From Crotalaria pallida (lineage: Eukaryota > Streptophyta > Magnoliopsida > Fabales > Fabaceae): 64,000 nt of DNA. The position numbers were made by a program, and so were the translations under genes. Of the stretch, positions 44,939 to 57,499 are shown piece after piece; within the stretch, counting starts at the first letter, position 1, and each line of letters begins with the position of its first letter. The DNA lies in contig CM075652.1 in NCBI GenBank assembly GCA_037953625.1, forward strand, positions 16,264,501 through 16,328,500, in the 5' to 3' direction. Under the pieces are notes generated by a model. That model did not search any database, was not told where the DNA came from, and worked only from the letters and a program-made list of their open reading frames with translations.

Positions 44939-44946
44939 TATAAAAG
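44939..44946 (+). promoter_or_regulatory. TATA box of outer Gypsy LTR
   Basis: TATAAAAG about 431 bp into the LTR, preserved in the 3' copy (52068-52075) and at the same offset in the solo LTR at 21101-24653. Confidence 0.7.
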
Positions 44947-46467
44947 GCTGGATTTCTGAAGAATTGGGGTTGATTTCTGAGATTTGGTGTTGGGGAGGTG
45001 CTGTTAGGGTTCCAATTTCGTCTGAAGAAATTCTTCTTCGTCTCTGAGTGTTGGAGAGCGAGTGATACACTGTTACAAAGCTTACATCAAGGGCTTTGTA
45101 TTGATATAAGGTTTGTGAGTTGAGAGTTTCTGAGCTAGGAGAAATCGATTCATGAAGTTGGAGGTTCAAAACTGTCGCAGTTCTGTATTGGGTTTCTGGA
45201 ACTGACTTTGAGCTTCGATTTCGGTAAGCTCAAGCCTTCTCTTGTTCTAGACTTGATTTCCTTTCAAAGTTCATGTTTCATGGTTTTGATAATGACCATT
45301 TTCCCTAATTTCCATGTCCATTTCATGTTCCAAATTCCTTGATCAATCTACCCTGTCAAAACGGTTCTGGTTTGAGGAGGAGCTTTGGGTGTTTGGTGTT
45401 CTACCTCAAATCTCTGCTCAAATCTTGTTCAAGCACGAACCTAAGGTAAGGGGGAAGCTTACTATTTGCTAGAATGTGAATAAATTGTGGTAGAACATAG
45501 GATGAGTCACCAAGAGACTCAAAGGGCATAAGTTAAAATGGTTCAGTGGCTTGGAGGCCAATCTAAGCTCAATTGTGGTTATGAGCAATGTTATATGGAT
45601 GCATGCAAGCTATATTGATGTTGGATTCATGACTTATTTGGATATTATGTGAATTGTTGCATTAAGTTGTGAAAGATGTGCAATTATGTGCAATTTGAGT
45701 ATCTAAATTGAATGCATGCAAGATAGATATGTTTCTGTGTATGAACATGTTTTTCTTAAGGTATATGAACTCTATGAATGTTGAAATTTGGTTAGATTTG
45801 AGAAATGAAAAGAATGATTTGTCAAACCTCTTGTTTTAGTGGACTGACTGCATAATCTAACCGGTTACTCGATATTTGTAACCGGTTAGACACTGTAAAA
45901 TTTCAAATGAAAATAAGTTTATAAAATCAGTCCTGTGGCCTTATCAATTTTACTCAAATCTGAACTTTAATTTCATTGGAAACAATCTGAAAATGAGATG
46001 ATTATACTGTCATGGTTCAGATTAGAGGGTAAGAGGTAATACCTTAATATCAAATGATAATTTCAAGAGGAAATTATGCATAAATGAAATTGGATTATGA
46101 CTTAGATCTTTTGAATGATATTATGTGTTGAACTTGAGGTATTCTGTTATGCTAAGACCTTGTTATTGGATTGAGTAGAGAATTCAAGAAAAAATTCTTT
46201 GAAAATCAGTGGTTTTGTATTCAGGTTTGTTATTCTAACCGGTTAGGTGATGATGTAACCGATTAGTACCTGAAACTTAAAAATAAAAGTTAAGTTTTTG
46301 AGTAAGGATTTTTAACACCAATGATATATTCACTCAATCCAGGTCTATGAGCATATGTTAAACTTAAATTCAAAGGTGAATTTTATGAATAAAGTCATAC
46401 CTCAAGATATCATTCTGAAGTTGTGTTTTCTAAGTCATAATAATGGAATTAATGGGAACATGACCCT

Positions 46468-47133
46468 GTACTCTAGGAGTACCAAACTGATGCAACCTAC
46501 TTGATGACACATTCTGGGAATGTGGCCATTGTCTGGGACATGGTTTCTTTGACACGTTCTGGGAACGTGATGCACACTCTGGGAGTAGTGCTTGATTATA
46601 TTCCAAGTATGGTTTGCGATACGTTCTGGAAACGTATGTTAGTGTTCTGGGAACACATTGATATCATAATAGAATTAAAGATAAAAACCAACCTTAATGA
46701 TTGTGCATTCATGCATATAGAACGGAAGATGGGTTGGTAGGAACGTCTATCATATTCTGGGAATATGAGGAGGGTACTCCGGGAGTACCAAATTTGTAAC
46801 CTGCTTGATGACACATTCTGGGAATGTGGCCAGTGTCTGGGACCTGGTTATATACGTTCTGGGAACGTATGTTAGTGTTCTGGGAACACATTGATATGCA
46901 ACCTACTTGATGACACATTCCGGGAATGTGGCCAGTGTCCGGGACCTGGTTTTTATGCGTTCTGGGAACGTATGCGTTCTGGGAACGTGATGCACACTCT
47001 GGGAGTGATGCTTATTATTCCAAGTATGGTTTGCTACACGTTCTGGGAACGTGGTGCACACTCTGGGAGTGATGCTTATTTATCCAAGTATGGTTTGACA
47101 TTACGTTCTGGGAACAAATGTCAGTGTTCCGGG
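46468..47133 (+). repeat. Stem-loop array, constant TCTGGGA loop
   Basis: About 18 short hairpins share the loop TCTGGGA (variants TCCGGGA, TCTAGGA), with arms that differ but remain complementary: GTAC/GTAC at 46468, CACAT/ATGTG at 46508, CACGT/ACGTG at 46553, GTGT/ACAC at 46642, CATAT/ATATG at 46751 and GGTAC/GTACC at 46773. The array is repeated in the 3' LTR (53577-54245). Confidence 0.9.
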
Positions 47134-47850
47134 AACACAACGGTGTATTGGATGGACGTCCAAGATGGACTTTGTCAGAGGCCTCAGTTGTGGAAGGAAA
47201 TCATGCATCATGCCACCTGCATTGAAAGAATTATTATGATTAACCGGGTGTGCTCATATGAATATGCATCATGATTTGCTACATGTTGACTTGTGGATGT
47301 TAGTGTTATTCTTTGATTATGCGAATATGTATAGCTAACCCCCATGCCCTTATTAGGTGTTGATCGTGCATCTAGCTTGCACAAGAATCAGTAAAGGGAG
47401 ATGTCCCTTAGGTGCATGCAGAATGTAGAAAGTGTGGGTTGGGAACCCGTTGTGCAGATATCGAGGATCCGGCCAAATAAATGTTTGGACAGAGGACCAG
47501 TGACCAGCTCTATAACATCTATGTTTTTAATAGTATTTATATGATACACATTTTGAAAGAGCTATCATAAGATGAATTTGGTTTCATAATAATATTTATT
47601 TGGTATCCATGGACTTGTTACACTTAATATATATTTTGAGAGTATAATATGACTATTTTACTATGTTTCCGCAAACTCTGATTTTGTTAGTCAACTTCAT
47701 TATTAATCAAGTGTTTGTGAAAAGGAATTTTCAAGGGAAGGGAAAATTCTTATTTTCAGATCTTTTTCCAACGATAACAAGTCCAAATATTCATAAACTT
47801 ATTACTTTTCTTATAAAGTAAGATGATATACAAGGAGTGTTACATTTTTA

Positions 47851-47862
47851 TGGTATCAGAGC
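47851..47862 (+). other. PBS of outer Gypsy element
   Basis: TGGTATCAGAGC, six bases after the LTR end. Confidence 0.9.
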
Positions 47863-50800
47863 AATGGTCCTGACTCTTGGTCCTTGGGTGTGTGGTCCAA
47901 TACGCTGGTCATCGATATCTGCAATGTTTCCTGGGAAATATGCTTTCATATACTTCCAAACTAGAGCTAAGGTTATGGGTAATGGCTCTAGATAAGTAGC
48001 TTATTCTGTTATTAAGAAGTGTTCTATGTAGTCTAAGTAGAAGTATGATAGTTGTATGCTTCTCTTTAGACATGTGGTAACCCTAAAACCGTAGTGTTGG
48101 TTTATTCCGTTCTCATAGAACCAGTGATAAGGAAATCTTAAAGGAGTTGTAGTTAAGTCCTTGACTCTGGAGAAGAGTATTTACCCTCACCAGTGTTAAC
48201 GTTAATTAACTTCTCCGACCGAGTGCAGGGCAGTTATCTTCTTAAAGATCATCCTTGTTGAGTTTGTTAAACTCTAAAGCTATCCTTTCTTTTGTTCCTT
48301 ATGGATATAGGTATTGATCAAAGTTGCTCAATGCCTTACCCAATCTGCTATCTCAAGTGGAGACTCCTACAAATCTTCTTGTAGTTGTTTCCAAGGTATG
48401 TCTGAATCGTTCTATTAAGATATTAGACTTTGTCTATCTACCTGTGTCATGATTACATTTGATCTTAAGCACGGTTTGGGAGCCGAGGGATCAAGTGATC
48501 ATGATTAATGACGATAGAACAACCCTGTATTGGGATTCCCAAGTTTCGAATCTGGAATCCAATGAACCCATGTGTTGCTCCTGGGCAGCAGTAAAGGAGA
48601 AAGGGGGTTAAAGAAATCTTGGTTGTAGGAAATGATGTCAGGTTTACCTTGGAGTAAAGCGATAGAATTTGGAATCAAGTTAATTCTTGAAACTGATTCT
48701 ATCTCTACTACCTTTATAATCTGGTACCATCGGGAATGGTCAAATGGGAGAAACACGTAGAGAAGTGCTAAAAAGGTTTTGGTTGGATCAGCTTAAAGGA
48801 GTCTAAGTGTTTTCTAAGATGGATTGGAGGTTGGGTTAACCCCAAATCAGGATTCGGGATAGGGATACACTTAAGACTGCATTTTTGATCTCGATATGGA
48901 CATTATGAGTAGGAAATAATGTCGTTCGGATTGACTAATGCACCTGTTCTTTTATGGATTATAAGAACTGGACCCTTAGACTATATTCGGATTCGTTTGT
49001 GGTTTATTCTAAGAATCCGGAGGAGCATGAGGATCATCTTAGGATTGTGTTGAGAATCCTGTAAGGAGGAGTAGTTGTGTGCTAAGCTCACCAAAGATGA
49101 GTTTTGGTTGAGCGAAGTTAAGTTCGCAAGGCATGTGATCTTTAAAGAAGAAATTGTGGTGGATCCAGCGAAGGTGAATTCAGTGGGGTAATGTGAATAA
49201 CTTCAGAATGTGGTTAAAGTAAGAAGTTCTTAGGGCTGGCAGGATACTACCGCCGGATTATTGAAGGATTTTCTAAGATCGCATGGCCTCTGACCAAGTT
49301 GACTTGGAAAGATCAACTGATTGTATGAAATGATAAGATGTTGTTTAATTATGGTGGGGTAGTGATGGATTATACCCTAATATAATAGGATTAGTCCAAG
49401 AGGAATTATGGAAAAATGTGAGTATATTATGATTTAAATAATTTCAGTGATGATTCAGTTGGAATCAAGGTATTAGATTATGATTAAATCCTATTTTGAG
49501 TTGGATTGGATGATGTAAAGAAAATGGTTTTGAAAATTCTTTGGTTTTATTTCTAAAACTGTACTTCATAAACCGGTTAGAGTTTCTTGTAACCGGTTAG
49601 AAGCTGAAAGTCTAAAATAAAAATTTAAGTACTTTGCGAAGGAACTTTTGGTATCAATAAACATCTTCCTCCAATCCAAACTCAATGTCAATCACCTAAG
49701 TAAAATTTAAGAAAGGATTTAGTGTGGTAAAATAACTTAATACCTTGATTCATCATTGAAAATTGATCTAAGGGGATTGAATCATAATACTTATGGATTA
49801 ATCGAGAGTTGAAATTAAGGAGCTACTCCAATTGGAGAAGGTAGAGAATTGAGCTGGATGATGTAAAATAAACAATAGGTACTAACATAAGAAGGTTGTG
49901 ATTCACGAACAAGTTTGGAGTTCGGAAGTATGAATGACAATAAGAAGAGGGAGAGTTGGATGTAAGATAAAGGCGATGGATGGAGTTTTTTTAAAGATTA
50001 TGGCTTTGAGCTCCATTATCATCTTGGCAAAGCAAACGTAGTTGCAGACGATTTGAGCTGAAAGGTTATTCATGTGAGCTCAATGACAGTCAAGGAGGCT
50101 ATTCTGATCGAGGAGTTCAAAGACCAAAGTCTGGAAATGCAAGTGGAACTATCTAGCCTTAAATTAGTAATCTACAACCAGAAAATGAGGAGTTGAAAGG
50201 AACAAATGAGATTTAATCTTTGGAATTAAAGTCAGGGATTAGGGATATTAGAAAATAGATTATGGAGGCAAGGGATTTATGAAGTGTTGTCTAGAACAAC
50301 CTAGATGAGAAATCCAAAGGCATGAACTTCAAGAATAGATTAGGTTCGAAACCAAGTTAGCTATCAACTATCAAGGAATAAGAAATTTCTCGATGTTTGT
50401 AAACATGTATGAGGACTATGGGGAAAGCACATGAATTTCATGCGAGAAATGTCTGAGTTCAGAATAAGGGAAAGATTGATGAAATAAAGGCTCAACTGGA
50501 GAAAGAGGAAAAGTAAATGGGAGAATATCAACCATAGATATAGAGGAGTTAAGGAAACCTTGAATGAAAGGGAAATGGTTAAAAAGAAATTAGGGAAGGA
50601 ATCGTTTGTCCACCTTAATATGGAAAGAGTGGAGTACATCACTTTGTGTTAAGTTTTGAGGTATTTAAAGGGATAATCAGGTTCGACTACAGGAAGTCAA
50701 GGTAATCATTCATCGGGTTGTCTTGAAGGTAAAGGTAAGAAAGGACTAGAACACAAGCGAATCAAGCACGAAAAGAATTCACCGGCTGAGATGAGAGTTG

Positions 50801-51623
50801 AGTGTAATTCTGACGTAGATAACCCAAGTTAATCGCTTCATTTGATCTGAATTAACGTATTCAAATGTTTTTCGATTACGTTAATCTAGTTGATTGAAGA
50901 TATTAATATCCTATTGAAAGCTCAACTCCAATCTTTCTGTGATCAAAACACTTATCACAGTTGGATGTGATAATATCTGTGGACACTACAGAAATAGAAA
51001 GACCAGTTATGGCTAGAGATATTAACAACCACCGGGATAGGACAAATCTTTGTCTCCCCAACGGAAATGTCTCTAGAACTTGACTATCTAACTAAGTCTG
51101 ATAGTGATAATTACCCTATCTTTAAGTTCATCTAACTTAAAGACTTGGCGTATGGTCTTTCTTGCGAAAGATTATATCTGAAAGGAATTATTTTGTTATT
51201 AATGGTTTGAATATTAGGACTGATCACCCCAATGTCTCAAACTATTAAGGAATGAAGTCATACAAATGTTTCTTTAATCGTGCTCGAGTGATTAGAGTGC
51301 GCAGCCCAAGAAGTTTATTGAAAAATGTTTTATCTGAAGAATGCTATGTGAAGTGTATTATTCAAAAAGATATTTCTTTGAAAGGATTCTTTTAACATTA
51401 AGAGTTTTATACGAAGAATCCTTATTGTTTAGTTTGAAAAGTCTTTTCCTGAAAGATTTTATTAGAAATGTTTCGAAATAAAAGAACTATATTGAAACTC
51501 TTTTAAGTGGGGGAGGACCCCAAAGAACAAATTTTTGGGAGCAAGATGAAGTTTTCTAGTATAAAAACACTTTGGAAAAGTGGAAAATTTCAGAAGATGA
51601 ATTTCGGGGACGAAATTCCTTTT
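47863..51623 (+). pseudogene. pol: Degraded Gypsy gag-pol
   Basis: No long frame survives. Traces of RT: MSFGLTNAP at 48919-48945; YSKNPEEHEDHLRIVLRIL-like codons near 49005-49065. Next come the connection and RNase H: AGYYRRIIEGFSKIAWPLTK near 49240-49300, and HYHLGKANVVADDLS near 50010-50060 in place of the usual HPGKANVVADALS. Integrase and chromodomain are not recognisable. An AACCGGTTAG pair lies at 49571-49602. The last codons before the polypurine tract keep the GACGAAATTCC phrase common at Gypsy pol ends. Confidence 0.8.
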
Positions 51624-51637
51624 AAGTGGGGGAGTAG
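51624..51637 (+). other. Polypurine tract of outer Gypsy element
   Basis: AAGTGGGGGAG just 5' of the 3' LTR, preceded by the inverted repeat GAATTTCG...CGAAATTC. Confidence 0.8.
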
Positions 51638-54352
51638 TGTAACACCCCAAATTTTCGTCTCCCAAATAACCAAGAAATTAATTATAAAAATTATTTAATA
51701 ATAGATTTATATTAGTTTTGAAGGTTTTAGTTTTTGTACATTATGTGTTTTTATATAAAAATATGAGATATATTTTTATATGGTTATTTTGTACAAAAAT
51801 TCTGAATATTGTAATTTAGTCCTTGGGTTGGGACCTAATTGCAATATTAAAAAGGTTTTTGAAGAAAGGGTAATTAAATTATTAATTTTTGAATTTTACC
51901 AGTATGTAACCGGTTAGAAGGGCTTTGTAACCGGTTACACGATGAACCCAGAAACTGGGTTAGTGGATTTTGATGAGTAATCACCCAATTAATCCATGGA
52001 ATCGCCACGAAATCAGCCCTAAATTAGTGGATAACACGCGTTGGCATGCATGTTACTCTAATTTCTCTATAAAAGGCTGGATTTCTGAAGAATTGGGGTT
52101 GGGGAGGTGCTGTTAGGGTTCCAATTTCGTCTGAGGAAATTCTTCTTCATCTCTGAGTGTTGGAGAGCGAGTGATACACTGTTACAAAGCTTACATCAAG
52201 GGCTTTGTATTGATATAAGGTTTGTGAGTTGAGAGTTTCTGAGCTAGGAGAAATCGATTCATGAAGTTGGAGGTTCAAAACTGTCGCAGTTCTGTATTGG
52301 GTTTCTGGAACTGACTTTGAGCTTCGATTTCGGTAAGCTCAAGCCTTCTCTTGTTCTAGACTTGATTTCCTTTCAAAGTTCATGTTTCATGGTTTTGATA
52401 ATGACCATTTTCCCTAATTTCCATGTCCATTTCATGTTCCAAATTCCTTGATCAATCTACCCTGTCAAAACGGTTCTGGTTTGAGGAGGAGCTTTGGGTG
52501 TTTGGTGTTCTACCTCAAATCTCTGCTCAAATCTTGTTCAAGCACGAACCTAAGGTAAGGGGGAAGCTTACTATTTGCTAGAATGTGAATAAATTGTGGT
52601 AGAACATAGGATGAGTCACCAAGAGACTCAAATGGCATAAGTTAAAATGGTTCAGTGGCTTGGAGGCCAATCTAAGCTCAATTGTGGTTATGAGCAATGT
52701 TATCTGGATGCATGCAAGCTATATTGATGTTGGATTCATGACTTATTTGGATATTATGTGAATTGATGCATTAAGTTGTGAAAGATGTGCAATTATGTGC
52801 AATTTGAGTATCTAAATTGAATGCATGCAAGATAGATATGTTTCTGTGTATGAACATGTTTTTCTTAAGGTATATGAACTCTATGAATGTTGAAATTTGG
52901 TTAGATTTGAGAAATGAAAAGAATGATTTGTCAAACCTCTTGTTTTAGTGGACTGACTGCATAATCTAACCGGTTACTCGATATTTGTAACCGGTTAGAC
53001 ACTGTAAAATTTCAAATGAAAATAAGTTTATAAAATCAGTCCTGTGGCCTTATCAATTTTACTCAAATCTGAACTTTAATTTCATTGGAAACAATCTGAA
53101 AATGAGATGATTATACTGTCATGGTTCAGATTGGAGGGTAAGAGGTAATACCTTAATATCAAATGATAATTTCAAGAGGAAATTATGCATAAATGAAATT
53201 GGATTATGACTTAGATCTTTTGAATGATATTATGTGTTGAACTTGAGGTATTTTGTTATGCTAAGACCTTGTTATTGGATTGAGTAGAGAATTCAAGAAA
53301 ATATTCTTTGAAAATCAGTGGTTTTGTATTCAGGTCTGTTATTCTAACCGGTTAGGTGATTATGTAACCGGTTAGTACCTGAAACTTAAAAATAAAAGTT
53401 AAGTTTTTGAGTAAGGATTTTTAACACCAATGATATATTCTCTCAATCCAGGTCTTTGAGCATATGTTAAACTTAAATTCAAAGGTGAATCTTATGAATA
53501 AAGCCATACCTCAAGATATCATTCCGAAGTTGTGTTTTCTAAGTCATAATAATGGAATTAATGGGAACATGACCTTGTACTCTAGGAGTACCAAACTGAT
53601 GCAACCTACTTGATGACACATTCTGGGAATGTGGCCATTGTCTGGGACATGGTTTCTTTGACACGTTCTGGGAACTTGATGCACACTCTGGGAGTAGTGC
53701 TTGATTATATTCCAAGTATGGTTTGCGATACGTTCTGGAAACGTATGTTAGTGTTCTGGGAACACATTGATATCATAATAGAATTAAAGATAAAAACCAA
53801 CCTTAATGATTGTGCATTCATGCATATAGAATGGAAGATGGGTTGGTAGGAACGTCTATCATATTATGGGAATATGAGGAGGGTACTCCGGGAGTACCAA
53901 ATTTGTAACCTGCTTGATGACACATTCTGGGAATGTGGCCAGTGTCTGGGACCTGGTTATATACGTTCTGGGAACGTATGTTAGTGTTCTGGGAACCCAT
54001 TGATATGCAACCTACTTGATGACACATTCTGGGAATGTGGTCAGTGTCCGGGACCTGGTTTTTATGCGTTCTGGGAACGTATGCGCTCTGGGAACGTGAT
54101 GCACACTCTGGGAGTGATGCTTATTATTCCAAGTATGGTTTGCTACACGTTCTGGGAACGTGGTGCACACTCTGGGAGTGATGCTTATTTATCCAAGTAT
54201 GGTTTGGCATTACGTTCTGGGAACAAATGTCAGTGTTCCGGGAACACAACGGTGTATTGGATGGACGTCCAAGATGGACTTTGTCAGAGGCCTCAGTTGT
54301 GGAAGGAAATCATGCATCATGCCACCTGCATTGAAAGAATTATTATGATTAA

Positions 54353-57294
54353 TGTAACATCCCGAATTTTAATTCTACGAGTAATTAGAACAATTATAAG
54401 ATCTGGAAGCGAAGGATATTCTAAAAAGGATTTAAAATGATGGGTTAGGAGTTCTTGGAATGCCAAAAAGGAATCAAGAAGCATTGGCATTAAAAAGGAG
54501 GTTGAAAGATGAACAAAAGAGCGTTAGAAGCGATGTTTTTGGTGTTATAAACACCCTATATTAGGAAATTCAAAATAAAAGATCTACAACTCTAAACACA
54601 AATTCCACCGTTAGATGTGAAGTAGGATATGTGAGGAAGCCTGTGTCAAAATTTGAGGAAGATCCAACGGTTAACGAAGAAGTTACGGCCGTTCAAAGTC
54701 GGGGTGCTAGAAACCCTGCAACTTAATCGATTAAGTTGCAGCTTAATCGATTAAGCCTGAAGGGGGGGGGGGAGGTTTTAATCGAGTAATACTCGATTAA
54801 GGGCTGCTAAAACTGAAAAAAATAAAAGCGTTTCACGCGTGCCTTTGGCCATAATGCACGAAATTTCTCTCTCTAGGGCACACATTCTCTCATCCCAAAT
54901 CCATCAAGCTTCAAGGGAATCACTCCAAGGTCCCCCATCAAGTCTCCCTTGGTCTCTCCAAGTAAGTATCCATGATTATTGAAGTTCCTCTCTCTCTCTA
55001 ATGTGGATTTTCTCTCTCTCTCTTTCCCCTCTTTGGGAAATCCGAATTCTCTATGGAAAAGGGGCAATAATCTCTTTATCATTCCATTCCTTTGGCTTAG
55101 GGAAGATTATTATCACTATCTCCATTTTCGTGCGTGCGGAGCCCTCGGTTTTGGGAGCGCTTGGAGCTACGGCTTGGGTTCTTCCACTTTCTCTCTCTTT
55201 GGTTAAGGTAAGGGGGTGGATATAGTGAGCATTGGCTTGTTCTAGGAGAGGGTTTGTATTTAGATATAATGGTTGGCTAGGAGTTTATGTGTTAAGGTAG
55301 GGAATTAGAAACCCCAATTTAGGATCTAAGGTAAATGTTGAAAATAGGCTTAATTATTAATTATGGAACTCCAAAAAGTAGAGAATAAGGTTAGGTTTTA
55401 ATTGAGGAAAATAAATGGCATGAACCCCTAATTTAGGATTTTAAATCAATAATTTGGACAATGAAAAATAATAAATGTGGTTGTTGCATGATTATATGAA
55501 AAGGTGAAGTTGGTTATTATTGGCTCTCTAATTGTCTATGTGGAAAGTGATGTGCATGAATAGTTGTGGATTTTATTATGTGCTCTATTTGATATTTCTT
55601 AAATATTGGAATGGTGTTAATTAGAAAAGTGAATTGTGGCTATTTGGTGATAATTGTGATGATGCTTGTGCTTGGAATGGTTTGCTAAATATTAAACTGA
55701 ATTGGTGGACAAAATAATGAAAACTAATATTGGAAAAATATGGTGATGTATCGTAGGCCTTCGATTTGGGGGAGACGATACATCGTAAAAGATTTGGGTT
55801 GTATTGTAGGCCTTCGATTTGGGGGAGACAATACGACGTAAACGGGGCGATGTATGTAGGCCTTCGATTTGGTGGAGACATACATCGTCGATGGTGTATG
55901 TATGTAGGCCTTCGATTTGGTGGAGACATACATACACCCTAAATGAAAAGGAAAAGGAAAAGGACAATGGATAAAAATAAGGTAAACGGTAAAGGAAACG
56001 CGATGTATGTAGGCCTTCGATTTGGTGGAGACATACATCGTGATTGGTGTATGTATGTAGGTCTTCGATTTGGTGGAGACATACATACACTCTAAATAAA
56101 AAGGAAAAAGGAAAGGACAATGGATAAGATAAGGTAAACGGTCAAGGAAAAGCGATGTATGTAGGCCTTCGATTTGGTGGAGACATACATCGTGATTGGT
56201 GTATGTATGTAGGCCTTCGATTTGGTGGAGACATACATACACCGTAACTAAAAGGAAATGAATAAGGGAAACATGGAATAAAATTGAACAAGGTGAAGGT
56301 AATGGAAACGCGATGTATGTAGGCCTTCGATTTGGTGGAGACATACATCGTGATTGGTGTATGTATGTAGGCCTTCGATTTGGTGGAGACATACATACAC
56401 CGTAAAATCTAGGAAAAAGGTAAGGGGATAAAATTGGACAAGGTAACGGTAATGGAAACGCGATGTATGTAGGCCATTGATTTGGTGGAGACATACATCG
56501 TGATTGGTGTTTGTATGTAGGCCTTCGATTTGGTGGAGACATACATACACCGTAAAAATAAGAAAAAGGTAAGGGAGTAAAAAGGGATTTCTTTGGGAAC
56601 GGAGAAAATGAATAAAAGGGAATCAAATGATGGAAATGAACTAACTAAAAAGGGAATTGGCATTTATAAAATAATGGAATTGGAAAATATGGTATGCTTG
56701 CGACGAATTTGTATTTATGTGAATAAATTGCTAATTGTGTTTGGCCTGGTTAGTGGTTATGTCTATCTAGAAACTGCTTTTCTATTCATGTGCAATGCTC
56801 ACTCCCTTACATTTACAGGTGCTGAGATTGAGCAGGCACAGCCCCCGGTCGAGCAGGAGTACTTTCCCTTACAGGGAGAGTAGGGTGTTTTGGGTTTAAA
56901 ATATAATATGCACCTAAGTCTATTATAATATTGGGATGTAAATTCAATATGTATATTTTGATTGAGACTTAGTATATTTTGTTTTAACAAAGTTATATGT
57001 TTTGATTACGACACTCAAACTTAGTATTTTCCGCTATTACTCTGATTAATTAATGCACTCTCATGTATTTGGAGCCCATGGGGCCTTGATAAGTTTTAGA
57101 AATATAATCTGAAGCCCTGCTGGCTATTGGTTGTTTATTTGATGTTGTTCATCACAGGTTGAATTTTGGATTAGTTCGAAAAACAAGCAAAACTCCGTCC
57201 GTTTGACGGGTGATTTTATTATATGAAAAAGGAATTTTTAAGTGCACAATTTTAATACTTGGGAATCAAGGGTAGTAATTATTAGGGTGTTATA
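54353..57294 (+). repeat. Inner element 5' LTR
   Basis: Landmarks: TTAATCGATTAA pair at 54722-54753, inverted repeat AATCGAGTA/TACTCGATT at 54780-54800, AAGGTAAGGGGG near 55206 (donor-like), and the stem-loop array at 55745-56555. It ends GGGTGTTATA, with the PBS starting at 57298. Confidence 0.9.
55745..56555 (+). repeat. Stem-loop array with constant TAGGCCTTCGATTTGG loop
   Basis: Twelve hairpins share a loop of about 22 nt (TAGGCCTTCGATTTGG then TGGAGA or GGGAGA). Arms vary in concert: GATGTATCG/CGATACATC (55745), GTTGTATTG/CAATACGAC (55798), CGATGTATG/CATACATCG, and GTGTATGTATG/CATACATACAC. From the third on, the last two types alternate. Long minus-strand frames here (up to 300 codons) merely repeat the unit and are not genes. 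Confidence 0.93.
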
Positions 57295-57297
57295 TTT

Positions 57298-57309
57298 TGG
57301 TATCAGAGC
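57298..57309 (+). other. PBS of inner element
   Basis: TGGTATCAGAGC three bases after the LTR end. Confidence 0.9.
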
Positions 57310-57499
57310 AGTTTTTCCTCGGCCTTTGGAGTTTAAACTCATAACTCCTGTGGTTTACTCAACAAGCGAGTAACCAATAGATAGTGTCAAGTTCTATATT
57401 AGTCACTTAGGTTTATAGTTATAAAACCCTATGTAGTTATGTACTAAATTATATACATGTCCGCATCAACAGAATCCTTTGTTGCCACATTGTAGCAAC

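Larger units (their letters stand above)
44508..47844 (+). repeat. Outer Gypsy 5' LTR
   Basis: 3337 bp. Landmarks: paired palindromes TAACCGGTTA at 44778-44811, TATAAAAG at 44939-44946, AAGGTAAGGGGGAAGCTT near 45444 (donor-like), further TAACCGGTTA pairs at 45857-45890 and 46235-46266, and the stem-loop array at 46468-47133. It ends GGAGTGTTACA before the PBS. Confidence 0.9.

Noticed and set aside
46500..47130. TTCTGGGAA repeats as heat-shock elements
   Set aside because: Plant heat-shock elements need TTC-N2-GAA. Here three bases separate the half-sites, and the arms outside vary in a pairing-dependent way.
46468..47133. CRISPR-like look of evenly repeated short palindromes
   Set aside because: There are no constant repeats separated by unique spacers and no cas genes; the host is a plant and the units lie inside an LTR.
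55724..56626. 300-codon minus-strand frame with repeating MYVSTKSKAY / CMSPPNRRPTY peptides
   Set aside because: It is the stem-loop array read backwards. All three frames stay open because the unit lacks stops; there is no sign of coding constraint, and the same happens at 61635-62303.
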